Origin: Brachionus plicatilis
Taxonomy: Eukaryota > Rotifera > Eurotatoria > Ploima > Brachionidae
Length of the DNA: 49,003 nucleotides
Assembly (NCBI GenBank): GCA_010279815.1
Contig: QEOQ01000339.1
Coordinates: forward strand, 70,659 to 119,661
Direction: 5' to 3'
Both the position numbers and the translations under genes were made by a program. Each line of letters starts with the position of its first letter. Within the stretch, counting starts at the first letter, position 1. Positions 20,565 to 33,632 of this stretch are shown in pieces. Under the pieces are notes generated by a model. It had not been told where the DNA came from and did no database searches. It saw nothing but the letters and a program-made list of their open reading frames with translations.

Positions 20565-22756
20565 ATGTCCACAAGATTACAATTGAACCGATCATTGAGT
20601 TTGCATCTGAATGGATTGTCCAAAGACGGACAAACTAGTCCGCCTTTGGACAATCAGGGCTCCAATTTAAGCCCGTCTATTCAACCCGATATCCAATCTT
20701 TTTCTTCATTAATCAAACTTAGCCAGCAATGTTCGACTCAAGCTAACTCGCCAAACGAAGACCCGAATTCAAGCTCGAACCAAACGATTCTAAGCGACTC
20801 AAATCAAGAGCTTTCACAAAAATGTTCCACAAAAGGCGACTTTTTGTTGCTGGAATCAAATGCCCAAGTTGATTGCTTCAATAGTGCGATCAATACCAAA
20901 AATCAAAGAATTTACTATTGGAAAGTAAGAAGAATTTGCCTATTTTTAAAACCAGATTAAAAGAAAGCAAGCTTAAGATCACTAGGGTTTTAATGTTGAT
21001 TTAATTCCATGGTATTTATCAATTTTTAAATTAGCTTATTTTACTTTAATTTAAATTTTGAAATTCTTTGTCAATTTTTGTTAAAATATTTTTATCTTTA
21101 CGAATGAATTTGCTCAGATTAAAGAGTGGGTCTAGTGGAATATGTGAACAATTGTTCACGAAAAAATGTGACCATGAGTATCAAGTCCAAAATGATAATC
21201 TCTGGTCACATAAAAAAAAACTGTTCACAAAATTTTAGATTCAAAAATTTAAATAATATAAAAAAGACAAAAATTTAAAAAAAACATTTTCTAATAAATT
21301 TTAATTCTTAATTTGATTAAGCTAAAAACTACGATTTAGATTGCATCATTCTATTCTAAGTTCAAAAAAATTTTTAAGTTGAAAAATTAAAAAAATGGAT
21401 GAAAAAATTTAATTCAAAAATTTTCAGACAAGTCTCTGAAATTGGTTTGGTACGTGCTAGTTGTAATTGTGAAAATAATAGGTAAAAAAACATTACAACT
21501 AAAAAAAAACGATATCGGAATTTATTTAATTTTTCTAAAATTAATGTTCATAAAAATAAAAACTGGCCACGAAAATTTTTTTAATTATCTATTTTATTAA
21601 CAAAATGTTCACATTATGGACTTGATACTCATGGTCACATTTTTTCGTGAACAATTGTTCACATATTCCACTAGAACCTAAAGAGTTACTAGTGAAAATT
21701 AAAAATTTGATAATTTATTAGGTTTTGGTCGATTTGAATAAAAAGTTTATACATTTTTGTTTTATATTTGGATAATAAAAACTATTCATAATGCTTTTTT
21801 TTTTCAATCTAACACCTTCATTTTGAGAATAATTTTGAAATAAATTTTTTTTCAAGAAATTTGACGTAAAGCATTACATGAAAAAATTGGAGGCATATTT
21901 TATAATGGAAGGTGCGTCGGATAAAATTTACAAATTTAGCCAAATAGTGCTTGATTCTGGCACACAATCGGCCGGTCAAGCCAGCAAATGGGCTTATGTA
22001 TTTTTTGAGCCGCATTTTGGCGATTTGCATTCTTACATGAAAGAAAAAAAGCGTTTGGAAGAGTCCGAAGCGAAGCACATTTACCGTCAATGTGTCCAAG
22101 CAGTAATGGATTGTCACGATAATGGCATTATCATACGTGACATAAAATTGAAAAAGTTTGTCTTTCTTGATAAAGAAAAAAGTCAAATAGGACTAGCGAA
22201 TTTGGAAGATTGCCTAATTTTAGATGAGGATGCCACAGATGATTTAATTAAAAGCCAACAAGGATGTCCTGCTTATGTCAGTCCCGAAGTCCTTAATCCT
22301 TCTCAATCAAGTTACTCAGGTAGATTAAGTGATTCGTGGAGTTTAGGTATAATCCTGTATACTTTATTGATTGGCAGATATCCTTTTCATCATCCAACAA
22401 TTACAAATTTGTTTGCTAAAATTGCACGAGGAAGATTTCAGGTTCCTCCTTTAGTTCCGCTTAGTTTAGAGGGAAAACTTTTGCTTCGATCTCTAATTCG
22501 AGTTAAACCTGAGGAAAGGCTCTATCCCAGTGAAATTTTGTCTCATTCTTGGCTTAAATTATCAGATTCCGATAATTTGAATAGATTTCTGTCATATGAG
22601 AATAGATTTGCGGGACAAGCGGCCAAATCTCCGCTAGGAATCTCGCTTTCAGCTCCTGGTCGTCTTGCTAATGATAGTTCTAAAAAATCAAGTAATGGAA
22701 TAAATAATTTAATGAATTATGAGGAAGATCGAGCTGTACCCGAAATTAAATATTAA
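20565..22756 (+). CDS. trib: Tribbles pseudokinase
   Basis: Two exons, 20565-20924 and 21857-22756 (phase-0 join, 419 aa). Tribbles proteins are catalytically weak kinase-like scaffolds that bring substrates such as C/EBP to the COP1 ubiquitin ligase and bind MEK. Residues 1-105 are a Ser/Gln/Asn-rich low-complexity leader. The kinase-like domain spans about 106-355. Diagnostic features are AYVFFEPHFGDLHSY, the catalytic-loop variant IRDIKLKKFVF (215 region), LANLEDC where kinases have DFG (Tribbles: SLED), HGCPAYVSPE-like QGCPAYVSPEVL, and LIGRYPFHHP. The C-terminal tail ends with EEDRAVPEI, matching the Tribbles COP1-binding motif (acidic...VP-D/E). Upstream of exon 2, KFDVKHYMKK corresponds to the VFPIKHY block of human TRIB1. 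The 932 nt intron contains a 551 bp transposon. Confidence 0.92.
21128..21678. mobile_element. 551 bp foldback element with exact 8 bp target duplication, in Tribbles intron
   Basis: The flanks are identical TAAAGAGT (21120-21127 and 21679-21686). The termini (GGGTCTAGTGGAATATGTGA on the left, its complement on the right with one change) are inverted repeats for about 60 bp and include the palindrome GTGAACAATTGTTCAC. There is no coding capacity. An 8 bp duplication fits hAT, P or Merlin-type transposases; the GGGTCTAG ends do not look like standard hAT ends, so I leave the superfamily open. Confidence 0.85.
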
Positions 22757-22802
22757 TTAGTCCTTTTTTTATAATTAAAATTTTCTGCAAAATTTAAGAA
22801 GA

Positions 22803-22808
22803 AATAAA
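22803..22808 (+). promoter_or_regulatory. Candidate poly(A) signal of Tribbles
   Basis: AATAAA about 45 nt after the stop codon. Position is suitable; the motif alone is weak here. Confidence 0.4.
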
Positions 22809-24223
22809 AATCGTAAATCATTCAGAATTTCGTTTAATTTTTTCTTTGCTATTGAATCCAACAAAAATTTTAAAATAACTTGTAAAAACCACATTTGAAG
22901 TTTGTTTTTGTTAATAGGAAAATTGAATCAAAATTTCGTATTATTCAACTTTTAAATATTTAACTACTATTTGGCTGAGTATTGTATAAAATCTTTAACT
23001 ATAAATATACTATTATTTTATTGTTGTTACAATACAATTTTATTTTATTTTTTTGATGGTTTACTTTTTTTATTAAAGCAAAAATTTTTGTTATGTATTT
23101 TTAGATTAAGAATTTGCTTTAATTTTTAATAAATGAAAAATTTAATCAATTATTTTATTATTAATCTTAAGTTTATTTTGGATAATCCATTATCAATTAT
23201 TGATTTTTATTAATCTTAAGTAAAAATCTAAAATTTAATTTAAATAAAGTGTTTTCAACCAAAAAAATGAATTGAAAAAATCTTTAACACTTGATAGTTT
23301 CAAAATTTTTTGATGACTTTTTTTTATTTAAAAAAAAAAGATAGTAACAAAATCAATTGAAAAAAATTTTAAATATCGTATTGTTGTGATGAATTTAAAT
23401 AGAACAAAAATAAAAATAGTTAAATTTATGTTTGTTTGTTTGGCATTTTCGTTAAATTACAAACTTTTTATCTTGAAAAAAAATAATTTGATATTATATT
23501 CTTTTATTTAAAAAAATTCTTCAAATTAAACATTTTTAAATTAAATTTAATAAATTTCATATTCAACTGACAAGATTTCATCACTTAATTTTTAATTTTA
23601 TTAAAAAAAAATAAGTCAAATGGTAATAATAAATCATATCCAAACAATATCAATATAAAATGTAGAATTTTATTAAAATTTAAAAATTTATTAATAATCC
23701 ATTTATCCAGACTTAAAATTCGATTAAGGCCTCCAAATTCAAAAAGTATTTACAATTTTATATTTAATTGAATTGTAAATACTATTTACACTAAAATATT
23801 CAATTTTTCTCTAATAAAAAAAATCTTAGACATTTATTTGATTATTTTATCAAAAGCATTCGCCACTTAAAAGGTATATCTAATACAAACAATATGTTGA
23901 TATGATATTAGAATTGCTAATCAATTAAATTGAGACCATTTTGTCGGGGAGCATTTCGCATGAAAAATCGAGTTTACAAACATTAAAACCCCAAATGAGT
24001 CCAGGCATTTTATTTGAATATTGTATGCTTAATCTATTCATAAACTCAACAGAGCATTAAAATTCATATATTTTTTTAATCCATATTCAGGTATGAGAAA
24101 CAAAAATGATTATTTTAATGTTTTCTTTTTAAAATGCTACTCAAAACATTTGTTCAAAAAAAAAAAAAAAGAAAGGCTCTTTTGTGTGATTTTCATCTGT
24201 CCGTTTGTTCGGTACCAAAATTC

Positions 24224-24246
24224 TATCGATTAAAGTTTAATCGATA
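24224..24246. repeat. 23 bp palindrome, TATCGATTAAA arms
   Basis: TATCGATTAAA and its exact reverse complement flank one G. It could be a dimeric protein site or a relic of a foldback end. Confidence 0.75.
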
Positions 24247-25637
24247 CCGAATTTAAAATTAATTATTTATTAATCAAAAATAAAATTGATCTTTAGTTTT
24301 TTTATTGTTTAAAACAAAATAATCTGAAATTAATATGACATTTTTATTTTACCTAAATTGTTTTTTTATAACTCATGGCAAAAAACGATAAAGTGGAGAA
24401 CATATCTGAAAATTGCTTTAAAATTAGATGGTTTCACCTTATTTCGTTATTTTTTTAGTATAAAAACCATAGATTCTAATTGTAACTCAAAAATTAAAAT
24501 TCAACTTGCTAAAAGTTTAATTATAGTTTTGGAAAAAAAACTTAATGTCTTTAAGTTATTGTTTTAATTACGTAAGATTGATTCTGAGGAAATCTTAAGA
24601 ATAAATTGAAAAGAATAACACGATCCATTTTACTGTGAAAAAATAATTAAATTATGATTTTATGATAGAGTCTTTAAAAAAATTCGTTTTAATTTTTTAA
24701 TGATTCTTAAGTCAAGATGTGAAACAACAAAAAGATACAAGATCTTAAAAATCGTATAAAGATTTTCTTCTAGTAATGAGTCCTATTTAAAATAAATTTT
24801 TCAATTTCGATTATCCTGCAAAAAATTGAAATATTCAAGAAGTTATCTTCTTTCTAATTAAGTTAATAACCTGGCTTTGTTTTTGATAAAAAAAGCTTCA
24901 TTCTTATATATTTTATTTTTGAGTTTATTTTTTTCTTTAGAATATTCCTAGAAAGGATGCTGGTTCAATTTTGAATTCTTCTAAGATATGTGAGCTTTTG
25001 GGTTTCGTTGTGATTAAAAGGTGGTCATCTGTCTTTTAATTTTGTCTAGAAAAAAAATTGAAATTTAGGAGCAGCTGAATATCAAAATGGACAATAAAGA
25101 ATGACGGGCGATTCTTTGAGATTGTAAGGGATAAACTATTCAGTATTTAAATTAGGATTTTTTTTAATAAATCTAATATTGGTGTCCCCCCATTGACTAA
25201 AGATTTTTGCCTAAACACAAATATTTACTTTTTAATTGAAATAGATAAAACTAGAGCAGGAAGAGATATTCAATTAGTCTAATTGAAAAATTTTATCTTT
25301 AATTTTTTAAGTCGCTTTTTGAATTTAAGCTAAAAAATAAATAATTTTTAATGAATTTTTTTATTTCTTTATTTAAACATAAGAAAGAAAGAAATAATGA
25401 GTCTTAAAGTTAATTTTATGATAACCCAAGTAAATCTTGATTAAACATGTTTTGTTTTAGATAGAATTTGTCCACAGTTTGAAGGAATCCTTGAAAGAAA
25501 AATTTGGTTTAAGTCAATTTAGATTTTTTTTGCTTAAAATTGATTGTTATTCAAGCTCAATATTTTATTATAAGTTATTAATAAATTTAATACAAATTAA
25601 TTTCGAATCACTTAAGGAGAAAAGTTAAAATTTTAAC

Positions 25638-25668
25638 AGAGTTGTTTAAGAGTCACAAGTCTCAAGTC
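25638..25668. mobile_element. Solo end of the CAGAGTTG hAT-type MITE family
   Basis: CAGAGTTGTTTAAGAGTCAC followed by AAGTCTCAAGTC matches the termini of the elements at 29031 and 42866. No matching opposite end is found within the next few hundred bases, so this is a truncated copy. Confidence 0.6.
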
Positions 25669-27603
25669 AAAGATGATTGATGATAGTTTTTTTAATGATT
25701 GTATTTTTCAAGTATCAAGGCTAATGTACAGACTAGAGTCCTATTTATCTAATAGACTCCGCTTATTTACCTAAAAAGATAATTGAATAAAATTTAGGAC
25801 TTTTTTTCGGTTTATTAAAAAAAAAGAGAAATTTAATAGTTTTAATAGTCAACAAAAAAAATATCAAAAATTTTTATTGATTTTAGTAATTTATTAAAAA
25901 ATTAAGTTATTGATTATTTTTGGAAAAAATCTTAAAACGATAATTCTTCAATTTTAAATTTTGTTCTTTCAAAATTCAAAAAGACTTTTTTTCAAAATCA
26001 CTTGACGAGTTAAACAATTTTTCTTTGAGAAAATACCTCATTCCAACAAAAAAAACTAAGAACAAAATGGGGAAAAAAAATTGTAAAAAAATAAAACTGA
26101 TTTTAATGGAACAAAAACTTAGTTTTGTCCACTAGATATGACACCAAATATTAATTTTATTTTAATATTAGAATAATCCTATTAAATCATTAGGTAAACA
26201 GGATGAAAGCTTTAATTCAAAATAGCTTCCTATAGACTTAAAAAATAAAAAATTCGCATTAATATTTGGCAATTCGAAAACGGAAAAAATAGAATTTGTT
26301 TACTCTTTTTCTAAAGGTGAAAAAATCATGTTTTAGCTTAATTTTTCAAAGTTCAATTCATCCGGCTCATCGACAAATCTCATAACAAATTTATAATTTT
26401 CATTAAATTAAAATCTAACAACTTATTTGGAAAGCAAGAATTTAATTTATTTAAGAAAAAAAGTCAACATCTAAAATTGTTGAGCCGAATTTGTACTTGA
26501 TAAAAATTTTGGGCTAAAGCATTAAGCATTAGAAAAAATTTAATTATATTTTTATGAACAAAAAGAAACTCTTAATAAAAATAGCCATAAAAAAGATTAG
26601 ATAAATTTTGAAAATTTAAAGAGTAGCTTGTATTTATTTCTTTATTTTTTTAGTTGAGAGCGATTCCATCTGTAAATTATATCCATTTGTTAAACTCATT
26701 GTACTAAATTTTATAGTGGAACAAAATATTTTGTCTTTAAACCAGAAATTTTACAAAAAAGCATTAAAATTTTAGAATCATAACCATGTTGGAAATAAAA
26801 AAAAATTTTTATTGGAATTGGATCAAATAATTTATAGCATAAATTCTAAAAAATTCATAAATATTTTAGTGACCAAATTTAAAGGTAGCTAAAATGAATT
26901 TTTATTTAAAAAAAGTTTTATTTTTGGATAAGCTTGAAAGCATGTATTTGAGCGGTTTTTTAGTTCATTATCAAAATTGATTGTGTAAATTTGTCTATGC
27001 CAAAAGCCAAAGCTCTCTTTTTTTATTACAAAACTAAATTTATCAACAGTTGAAATTTTTCAAAACTTTGGGAACTTTTTAGAGGCGTTTCAAAATTAAT
27101 TATTTCTAGATTTTTAAGTAATTTTTAATTAAATATTTACCTCAAGTGGCGAATTGACAAATTTTATCCAAAATAGTGCTTAATTTTATTTTTTCATTAG
27201 AATATTAATAAATCGATCAAACTTTGTAATTTATGATTGCAAAACATGCAAAATTTAACTTTTTTGTTTAAATTAGTCTCCATTGTTGTAATTTGTAAAA
27301 AAAAAAAAATTGGTATTGTAATTTTTAGAAAGTAAATAGCTCCAGTAAAACAATAACTCATAAAGTAAATTGACAAAACATCAACCAAGTGTAAAATATG
27401 ATTAATTACAATTTAAAAACGAATTTAAAATAAATTTAGTACTGAAAGTTTTAAAATTTCTAAATATTATTTATTTCAAAAAAATGAACGAATTGGGTCA
27501 TTCAATTAATTGCTCAAATATTAAGGAATATTGTTTGTTAATGTCTCATTTAATTCATTATACGAAAATAAATATTTTTTTTCTGAATTAGCAGGGCTGA
27601 TTC

Positions 27604-27643
27604 AGAAATTTTTGAATTTTTTAGAAATTTTTGAATTTTTTAG
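27604..27643. repeat. Two copies of a 19 bp unit
   Basis: AGAAATTTTTGAATTTTTT occurs twice head to tail, followed by AGA. It explains the apparent Phe-rich reading frame here. Confidence 0.8.
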
Positions 27644-29030
27644 AATTTTTGGACAAATTTTTGATCATTTTTTTCCTATTATTTATTCCGATAATATTTT
27701 GGAACAGTCCAAGAAGGTAGACAGGTTCTTTTAATGGCCCTTTTCGCCAATAAAATAAAGTTTAATGGCTATTTAAAATGTCTACAACTCTTGGAAGATG
27801 AGGTATTTAATTTTTAAAAAAAAAGATGTTAAATTAAAAAAATCTAAGTGAGATTTTAGGAAAAGGGATTTCACAAAACAGTAGAAAAAACTCAAAAAAA
27901 ATCATGTCAATTGTTTGATCATATTTTTTTGAATTTTATTTATTTTTTAAAAAATTTCAAGTAAATACCCCGTTTAATTCGGAATATTCCTTCTTTCCAG
28001 TCGCATCAAAAATAGGATATTTCAAAAAAATTCAAAATAGTCATGTTTATTTCTTCATTTTTTTTTTGTTTTTCACTCAATGAGTATTTTTAGTTAAATG
28101 ATCATGAAGCTTAAAATATTTATATTCAAAACGTTTGGTCAATAAAATCTAATTAGAATCAAATTAAATTAGCAAAATAAATATTTGTATGGCAGCAAAG
28201 CGAATAGTAGAATTTTAAGTTTTAAAACAATTTGTTTTAGAACGAATTTTTAACTTTTATTCGAACAAAATAAAAGTTGCCTAAAAGGTTTGCTCTCAGT
28301 TAAATGAGACCAATTTTGGGTATTTTCAATCTTATTTCAACAGCATTTGAGTTAAGCCTGATTTTTAAATAAGTTTTTTTAGTAGTAATTAAAAAGAGCA
28401 AAATTGGATTACTATGCTAGAATTTGGAATAATACTCGAATACATAACAAGTGTCCCGAGGTTTTATTTTTAAATTGGAAAAATTTTATAATTTAATTTT
28501 TGAATTCATTTAACTTCACTTAATGCGTCGCTCTATCGAGCCATATATACTTGTCTTGAGTAGGTTTAACGACAAGATTATGACAATATGTTTTGTTGTT
28601 CTGTTCAACAACATGTGTCCAAAGATTTTTCACCTTAGATAACGATAAAACGTTTTTTTTTTATTATTTTAAACTTTATGCATGCCACAAACAAACAAAA
28701 AAACACAGCATTATCTCAGGTGTAAAATTTTCATGTTTGTTATTCTTTGATCAAACGCTCTTATTTGATCTAGCGACATTTATTTTTGGTTTTTTTCAAT
28801 TGTAAAATTTCTTACGCAACCAATTTTTAGTTTTACTCGTAGAAGATAGAAAATTGTCGCCATTTTTTTGCTTTTTATATTTGGAAACTATTTGGGTTTA
28901 GTAGATTATTGATTAGACAAAAATATGTAATATTAAAAAAAGTGTTTTTATTTATCTCCTAAATAAAATAAGGTTTAAAAATTTAGCAATTTTTATTTTT
29001 AGTCGTGATAGTTTTTTGTGAATTTTATTC

Positions 29031-29173
29031 CAGAGTTGTTTAAAAGTCCCATAAAAAAGTCCAAGTCCGGATTTTTTTTTTCAAAGTCTTTGACTTGGAC
29101 TTGTGAATGAAAATTTTAAAAAAAATTCCGGACTTGGATTAGACTTGAGCCTTGTGACTTTTTAACAACTCTG
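29031..29173. mobile_element. 143 bp hAT-type MITE with 8 bp target duplication
   Basis: Flanked by identical TTTTATTC (29023-29030 and 29174-29181). The ends are CAGAGTTGTTTAAAAGTC and its near-complement GACTTTTTAACAACTCTG. The inner parts pair as well (AAAAGTCCAAGTCCGGA against TCCGGACTTGGATTAGACTT). CAGRG-type ends with an 8 bp duplication are hAT characteristics. Relatives lie at 25638 and 42866. Confidence 0.88.
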
Positions 29174-29387
29174 TTTTATTCATTTATTTAATTTTGTAAA
29201 AAAATGTAATGCAAATATGAGGCTATAGCCATTCGAAAAAATTATTTATTTTCCGAAATTAATTTTTAAAAAAAAAATTAAATAAAATTTTTTTTACTCA
29301 TAATGAATTTTATAATAATAGTAATAATATTCTCAAATTTTTTACTATCCGAAAATTTTTTGTTATGAATTTTATTTTTTTTTTAAA

Positions 29388-29490
29388 GGACCTCAAAAAT
29401 GGCAGTTTTTGGAAAAGACCCAAAATAGACCCTTTTAGGAAAGGACACCAAAAAAGACCTCAAAAACGACAGTCTTAGGAAAGAAACCGA
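29388..29490. repeat. Imperfect 65-70 bp direct repeats
   Basis: The block GACCTCAAAAATGGCAGTTT is followed by TTGGAAAAGACCC. It recurs about 67 bp later as GACCTCAAAAACGACAGTCT plus TAGGAAAGAAACC, with a shorter partial unit (TTTTAGGAAAGGACACC) between them. Origin unknown. Confidence 0.6.
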
Positions 29491-29565
29491 AAAATAAATA
29501 ATCAAATTAAAATTATAAAAATTTTTTTTCTTAGTCATGAAGATTTCATTAACAATAATTTTTGT

Positions 29566-29625
29566 TTTATTTATTTATTTATTTCAATGAACGTCTTGAA
29601 GGCGATGTAAAGTTATAAGATTAAA
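29566..29625 (-). mobile_element. LINE 3' tail, same family as 14719
   Basis: The sequence (TTTA)n, TCAATGAACGTCTTGAAGGC, GTTATAAGATTAAAA is nearly identical to 14719-14771 and reads as a minus-strand LINE 3' end with an (AAAT)n terminus. The adjacent higher coordinates show no reverse-transcriptase remnant, so the copy is extremely 5'-truncated. Confidence 0.55.
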
Positions 29626-31032
29626 AAAAAAAAATAATATTCTCAAACATTTTTATTCATTGAAATTTTTTTTTTTGAATTTTAAATTTTTTTTGAATTT
29701 TTTAAAAAATCAATGTCACACAAACATGATGGTTAGTTTCCGGGTTTTCCCAAAATTAATTAAAAAAAAAATGTCTTCTTATTTTTCCATTAATTTTTTC
29801 TTAGTTGATTTTGTTGAATTGAACCAAAAATAACATCTTAGAAGTTGATAAATGCAAAGATAGGTTAATCATATTAAAATGGATAATCAGCTTTCTAGTT
29901 TAGAAACTGTAAAATGTTAATTATTAAATTTTGAGTGAACTTTAAGAGTTTTAATTTTGGCAAGTGACAATTTTAATATTGAATTAAAAAAAAATAAAAA
30001 TTTCGAACCACTAATTCGACAAGTAATAAATTAGAAATTTAATATTTTTAGAAAATAGCAGGTCTTTATTTTTGTACAAATGTATTTCCTTCGAGTCAAG
30101 AATGATCGAAAGTAAGAGCAATGTTTTAATTTGATAAATACTTATCACATGAGTGAAATAAATAAAGCAAGTGTGTAATCAAGTGAACTATAAATTGTTT
30201 AGATCCGAATGTTAAGATCATTCGACAATCAATAATATCCAAATAACTGAGGGATATTTTTTTGCGTTTGAAATAGCATAGTAAAAACATATCGGCTATC
30301 TCTTTGCATGTTATTTATCAATCAATCGCCAGATTAAAAATTTCAATCCATCCCCAATAGATACTTGACTCATCCATTCTGAATAGAACATTTTACAAGT
30401 CTCTCTAAGAATTTTTTCGCTCCGAAAATTCTCCACTATTTTATTGATTTATAATCTGATGAAATTAGCAATTTTTAATCCTTAGCTACTAATATTAACA
30501 ATTAAATATCAATAAAAAAATAATATTCTTTAAGATTACGTGATACAATAAAAATTCTGGTCCATATTTAAGTCTAAACGCATCATTGAACCTTAATATA
30601 AAAGTGGCTTTAAAACACCTTTTTATTTTTAACTTTAAGTTCAATTTATTTCACTGAATCGAAACATGTTTTAAGATTTTTTTTGTTATTAAATGATACC
30701 AATTCTGTTGTAGTCAATTAATCAATAAAGACCTTTGAGTTTTTTTTTAAATTCAAAAGATTTAGGAAGGTATAAATGAAGCGTAGAAATAAAAAAGAAA
30801 TTTGTAAAATAAATTCACTAGTTTTAAATTTTTTTATTTTTTGTTTCAAAATTTAAATGGCTTTGAGTGATGAACTCACTCCACCTTTTGTTTTTTCAAA
30901 GAAACTTAAAAGAACAAAAATAAATGATTTATTTAAATTAATAAATAGAGAAAAAATATTTTTTGTTAATTTTACACAAATTATATAGAGGCGAGGTAAA
31001 TTAATAAAAAAAATTCACCATAAATAATAAAA

Positions 31033-31149
31033 TTAGCTACAAAATTCATTTATCTCTTTGTAGGTCTCACATATTGGTATTAAGTTAATTGTACGCGTTC
31101 TTGAGTTATCAACAAAGGCTCCTACACGGTCCTTTATACACTCCAAAAT
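31033..31149 (-). pseudogene. Coding-like 38-codon fragment, unknown
   Basis: The minus strand encodes ILECIKDRVGAFVDNSRTRT then INLIPICETYKEINEFCS and a stop. Its base composition and mixed residue use are protein-like and unlike the surrounding Lys/Phe/Asn noise. No start codon or splice sites are convincing. It may be the end of a transposon protein; I do not recognise the family. Confidence 0.3.
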
Positions 31150-31280
31150 ATTTTTTTTTTTAATGAAAAATAAATAAAGTTTAAAATAAGGTAGAATATA
31201 CAAAAAAATTAAATATAAAATTTAAATGAAATAAGACAAAAATAAGTGTTATAGAGCCAATTTTCCTATCAGTTGATTCT

Positions 31281-31320
31281 CATTTATTTATTTAATAATT
31301 GAATTAACCTCATTTTTAGG
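31281..31320 (-). mobile_element. Possible LINE 3' terminus, family of 33583
   Basis: CATTTATTTATTTAATAATT then GAATTAACCTCATTTTTAGG matches the 33583 copy in layout: a TTTA run, then AATTAACCTC, then a short hairpin-like AGG. It is a minus-strand element end. Confidence 0.35.
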
Positions 31321-33582
31321 AAAAGTAAATTTTAAAATTTTATAAGAAAAAAAGAAAAAGGAAAGACAAAAAATTAAAGTATTAAGTGAGAATAAAAAAA
31401 TTATTATTCAATTTCTAAAGTCTTGAGGTTCAATCAGTCACTTTTTTATATAATAAAATTCTGTAAAAAATAATAGCTAGCGTATTTTACTCACTACTTT
31501 TTTCCGGATCGTAATTTTAAAAATTTTGCTTTATATTTGTCCAGTTTTCGAATTTTTTGTTTTAGAAATAATCTAGATCAGATAAGACCCCAATTTTCCT
31601 TTTTAGCTTAAAAAAATTTTTCTATCAATAAATTAAATTAATTTAAAAATGAGAAAATTAAAAGTTTTTTTAGAAAAATATTTTTTTAACATGTTTATTT
31701 GTTACTAGCTAAAACTTCTTCAAATCAAAAAAACAAAATTTAAAAAATTTAAACCGAATAATTTATTTAGATTTTTTATTATTTTATTTAATAATCCGAA
31801 GAGACTTCGAGATTTTTACTTATTTTATTTTTTGTTTATATGTAACGAGCAAATGCTCCTTCAGAATATAAAAATTAAAAAGAAATAAAAATAAGATAAA
31901 TAAGTCTATAGAATATTAAAAACAATAAGATGTCATTTTTTATAATTTAAAAAAAAAATAATAATAATTGGAGATGATTTTTTAAGGATTGACTTTTAAA
32001 TTTTTTTAAAACAATTCTCCATTTTCTTGAATTTGATCATACAACCAAAAATTAAGCTGATTAGACATACAATTCTACGAATATTAATAATTAGCAAATT
32101 GTTAAATTAAAATAAAAAAAATTCAAATTAGATTTATTTAGAAATTAATTTTTTTTATAAATTACTCAATCACTTACTTTAGTCTCATAAAAATTATTTT
32201 AATTTTAATCATTTTTTAAAAAAGCATTTATTTTTTTGATTTTATTTATTTTTTAAGTTAGAGTTAACTAAGAAAGGAAGGGCTCACCCGAACCAAATTT
32301 TTAATAATAAATAATATTAATATGAATGTAGTGTTGATTTTTTTCTGATTGTAATTTGCAGTTGCTTGATAATAGATAAATAATTCTTGTAATTTCTGTT
32401 CGTTCATCAATTGTTAAATGATTAATTGATTTAATTGCTGTGCGTTGGACACTGACACTTGCTGTAGAATAATTTTGTTTTTAATTAGAGCTTGGTCATG
32501 AAAGAAATTAAAAAAAAATAGGAATTACATTTTTTATTTAATTTTCAAGGAACTTTATCTTGTCACAGATAAACAATTAATTGAAAAGAATGATAATTTA
32601 TTTAAAAAAAGAATTCAGCATAAATTCCAATCTAATGGAGAAAAAAAATGTTCCAGAGGTTCTTGTGCGCTCAATACTGTTTCATGATGATACAAGTCTA
32701 GACTTTATACAACTACACAAAAAAAATAGAGGAATTTTTCATATCAATTTATAGATCGAATTATAGATCAATTAATCAAAACGAGACAGTAGGAGTAATT
32801 AGATAAAATGATAAAGAGAATTGTGAGTGAATGGAGCCGCGCTCGGACTTGTGAGTGTGTAGAAACGATCTCTAGATTCATATCAACTAATTACACTCAA
32901 TCAGACAACAATGATTAAAATGTGAATAACTTTGGTTGAATAAGTTTATCGCATTAGTTTCACATCATATTACTACTATTATTTGCTTATTACTATTTGC
33001 ATATTTATTTTTATTTACCTTGAAGTTGTAAAAGTTTTGGATGGTGTAATAAAACAGGCCGACAAAGTATCATCGCATCGACTTATTAGTATAAATATTT
33101 GAATTTATTCTCAAGTTTGTCTGCACGCATAAAAAAGATCCGGTCTAATTTGATAGAAAAAAATTAAAAACTAGGCATCAAATAGTTCAGATTTGATTAT
33201 TCAATTCTAGTTAGCATACAATTGAAAACTTACTCTCGGTTTCTTTATAATTGATTTTAAACTATGACTCTTCTTACCTTTAATTGTATAATTTGTTACC
33301 GTTTAGAGAACAAAAAATTGACATTATTTAAATCAGATGTACATTTGAAATTCCAATTGAATTAAGTGTCAATTTATTACTTTTTTTCTTTTTTATTCTT
33401 TTTCTAGCACTCACTGTCAAAATTGGCATCTCTGACCACCTATATAAAAAACAAAAAATATTTTTTTATCTGTAGAAAAGTTACAGAAAATTCTAAATTG
33501 TGCCATTAAGGGCAATTTATAAACTCAAAACATTCATAGATTAGCAGGCATTAAAGTTCTAGAGGAATGATTTAGGGAAATT

Positions 33583-33632
33583 AATTTATTTTTATTTATT
33601 TGAATACAATTAACCTCCTATAGGAGAAGTTA
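33583..33632 (-). mobile_element. LINE 3' terminus with CCTCCTATAGGAG hairpin
   Basis: On the minus strand the sequence reads AACTTCTCCTATAGGAGGTT, then AATTGTATTC, then an (AAAT)n-like end. A hairpin followed by short repeats is a common LINE 3' end plan. The higher-coordinate side up to about 34020 may be its 3' UTR, but no reverse transcriptase motif is left. Confidence 0.45.

Noticed and set aside
27531..28805. Two Phe-rich frames of about 70 codons
   Set aside because: Produced by T-rich tracts and a 19 bp tandem repeat, with no family signal.
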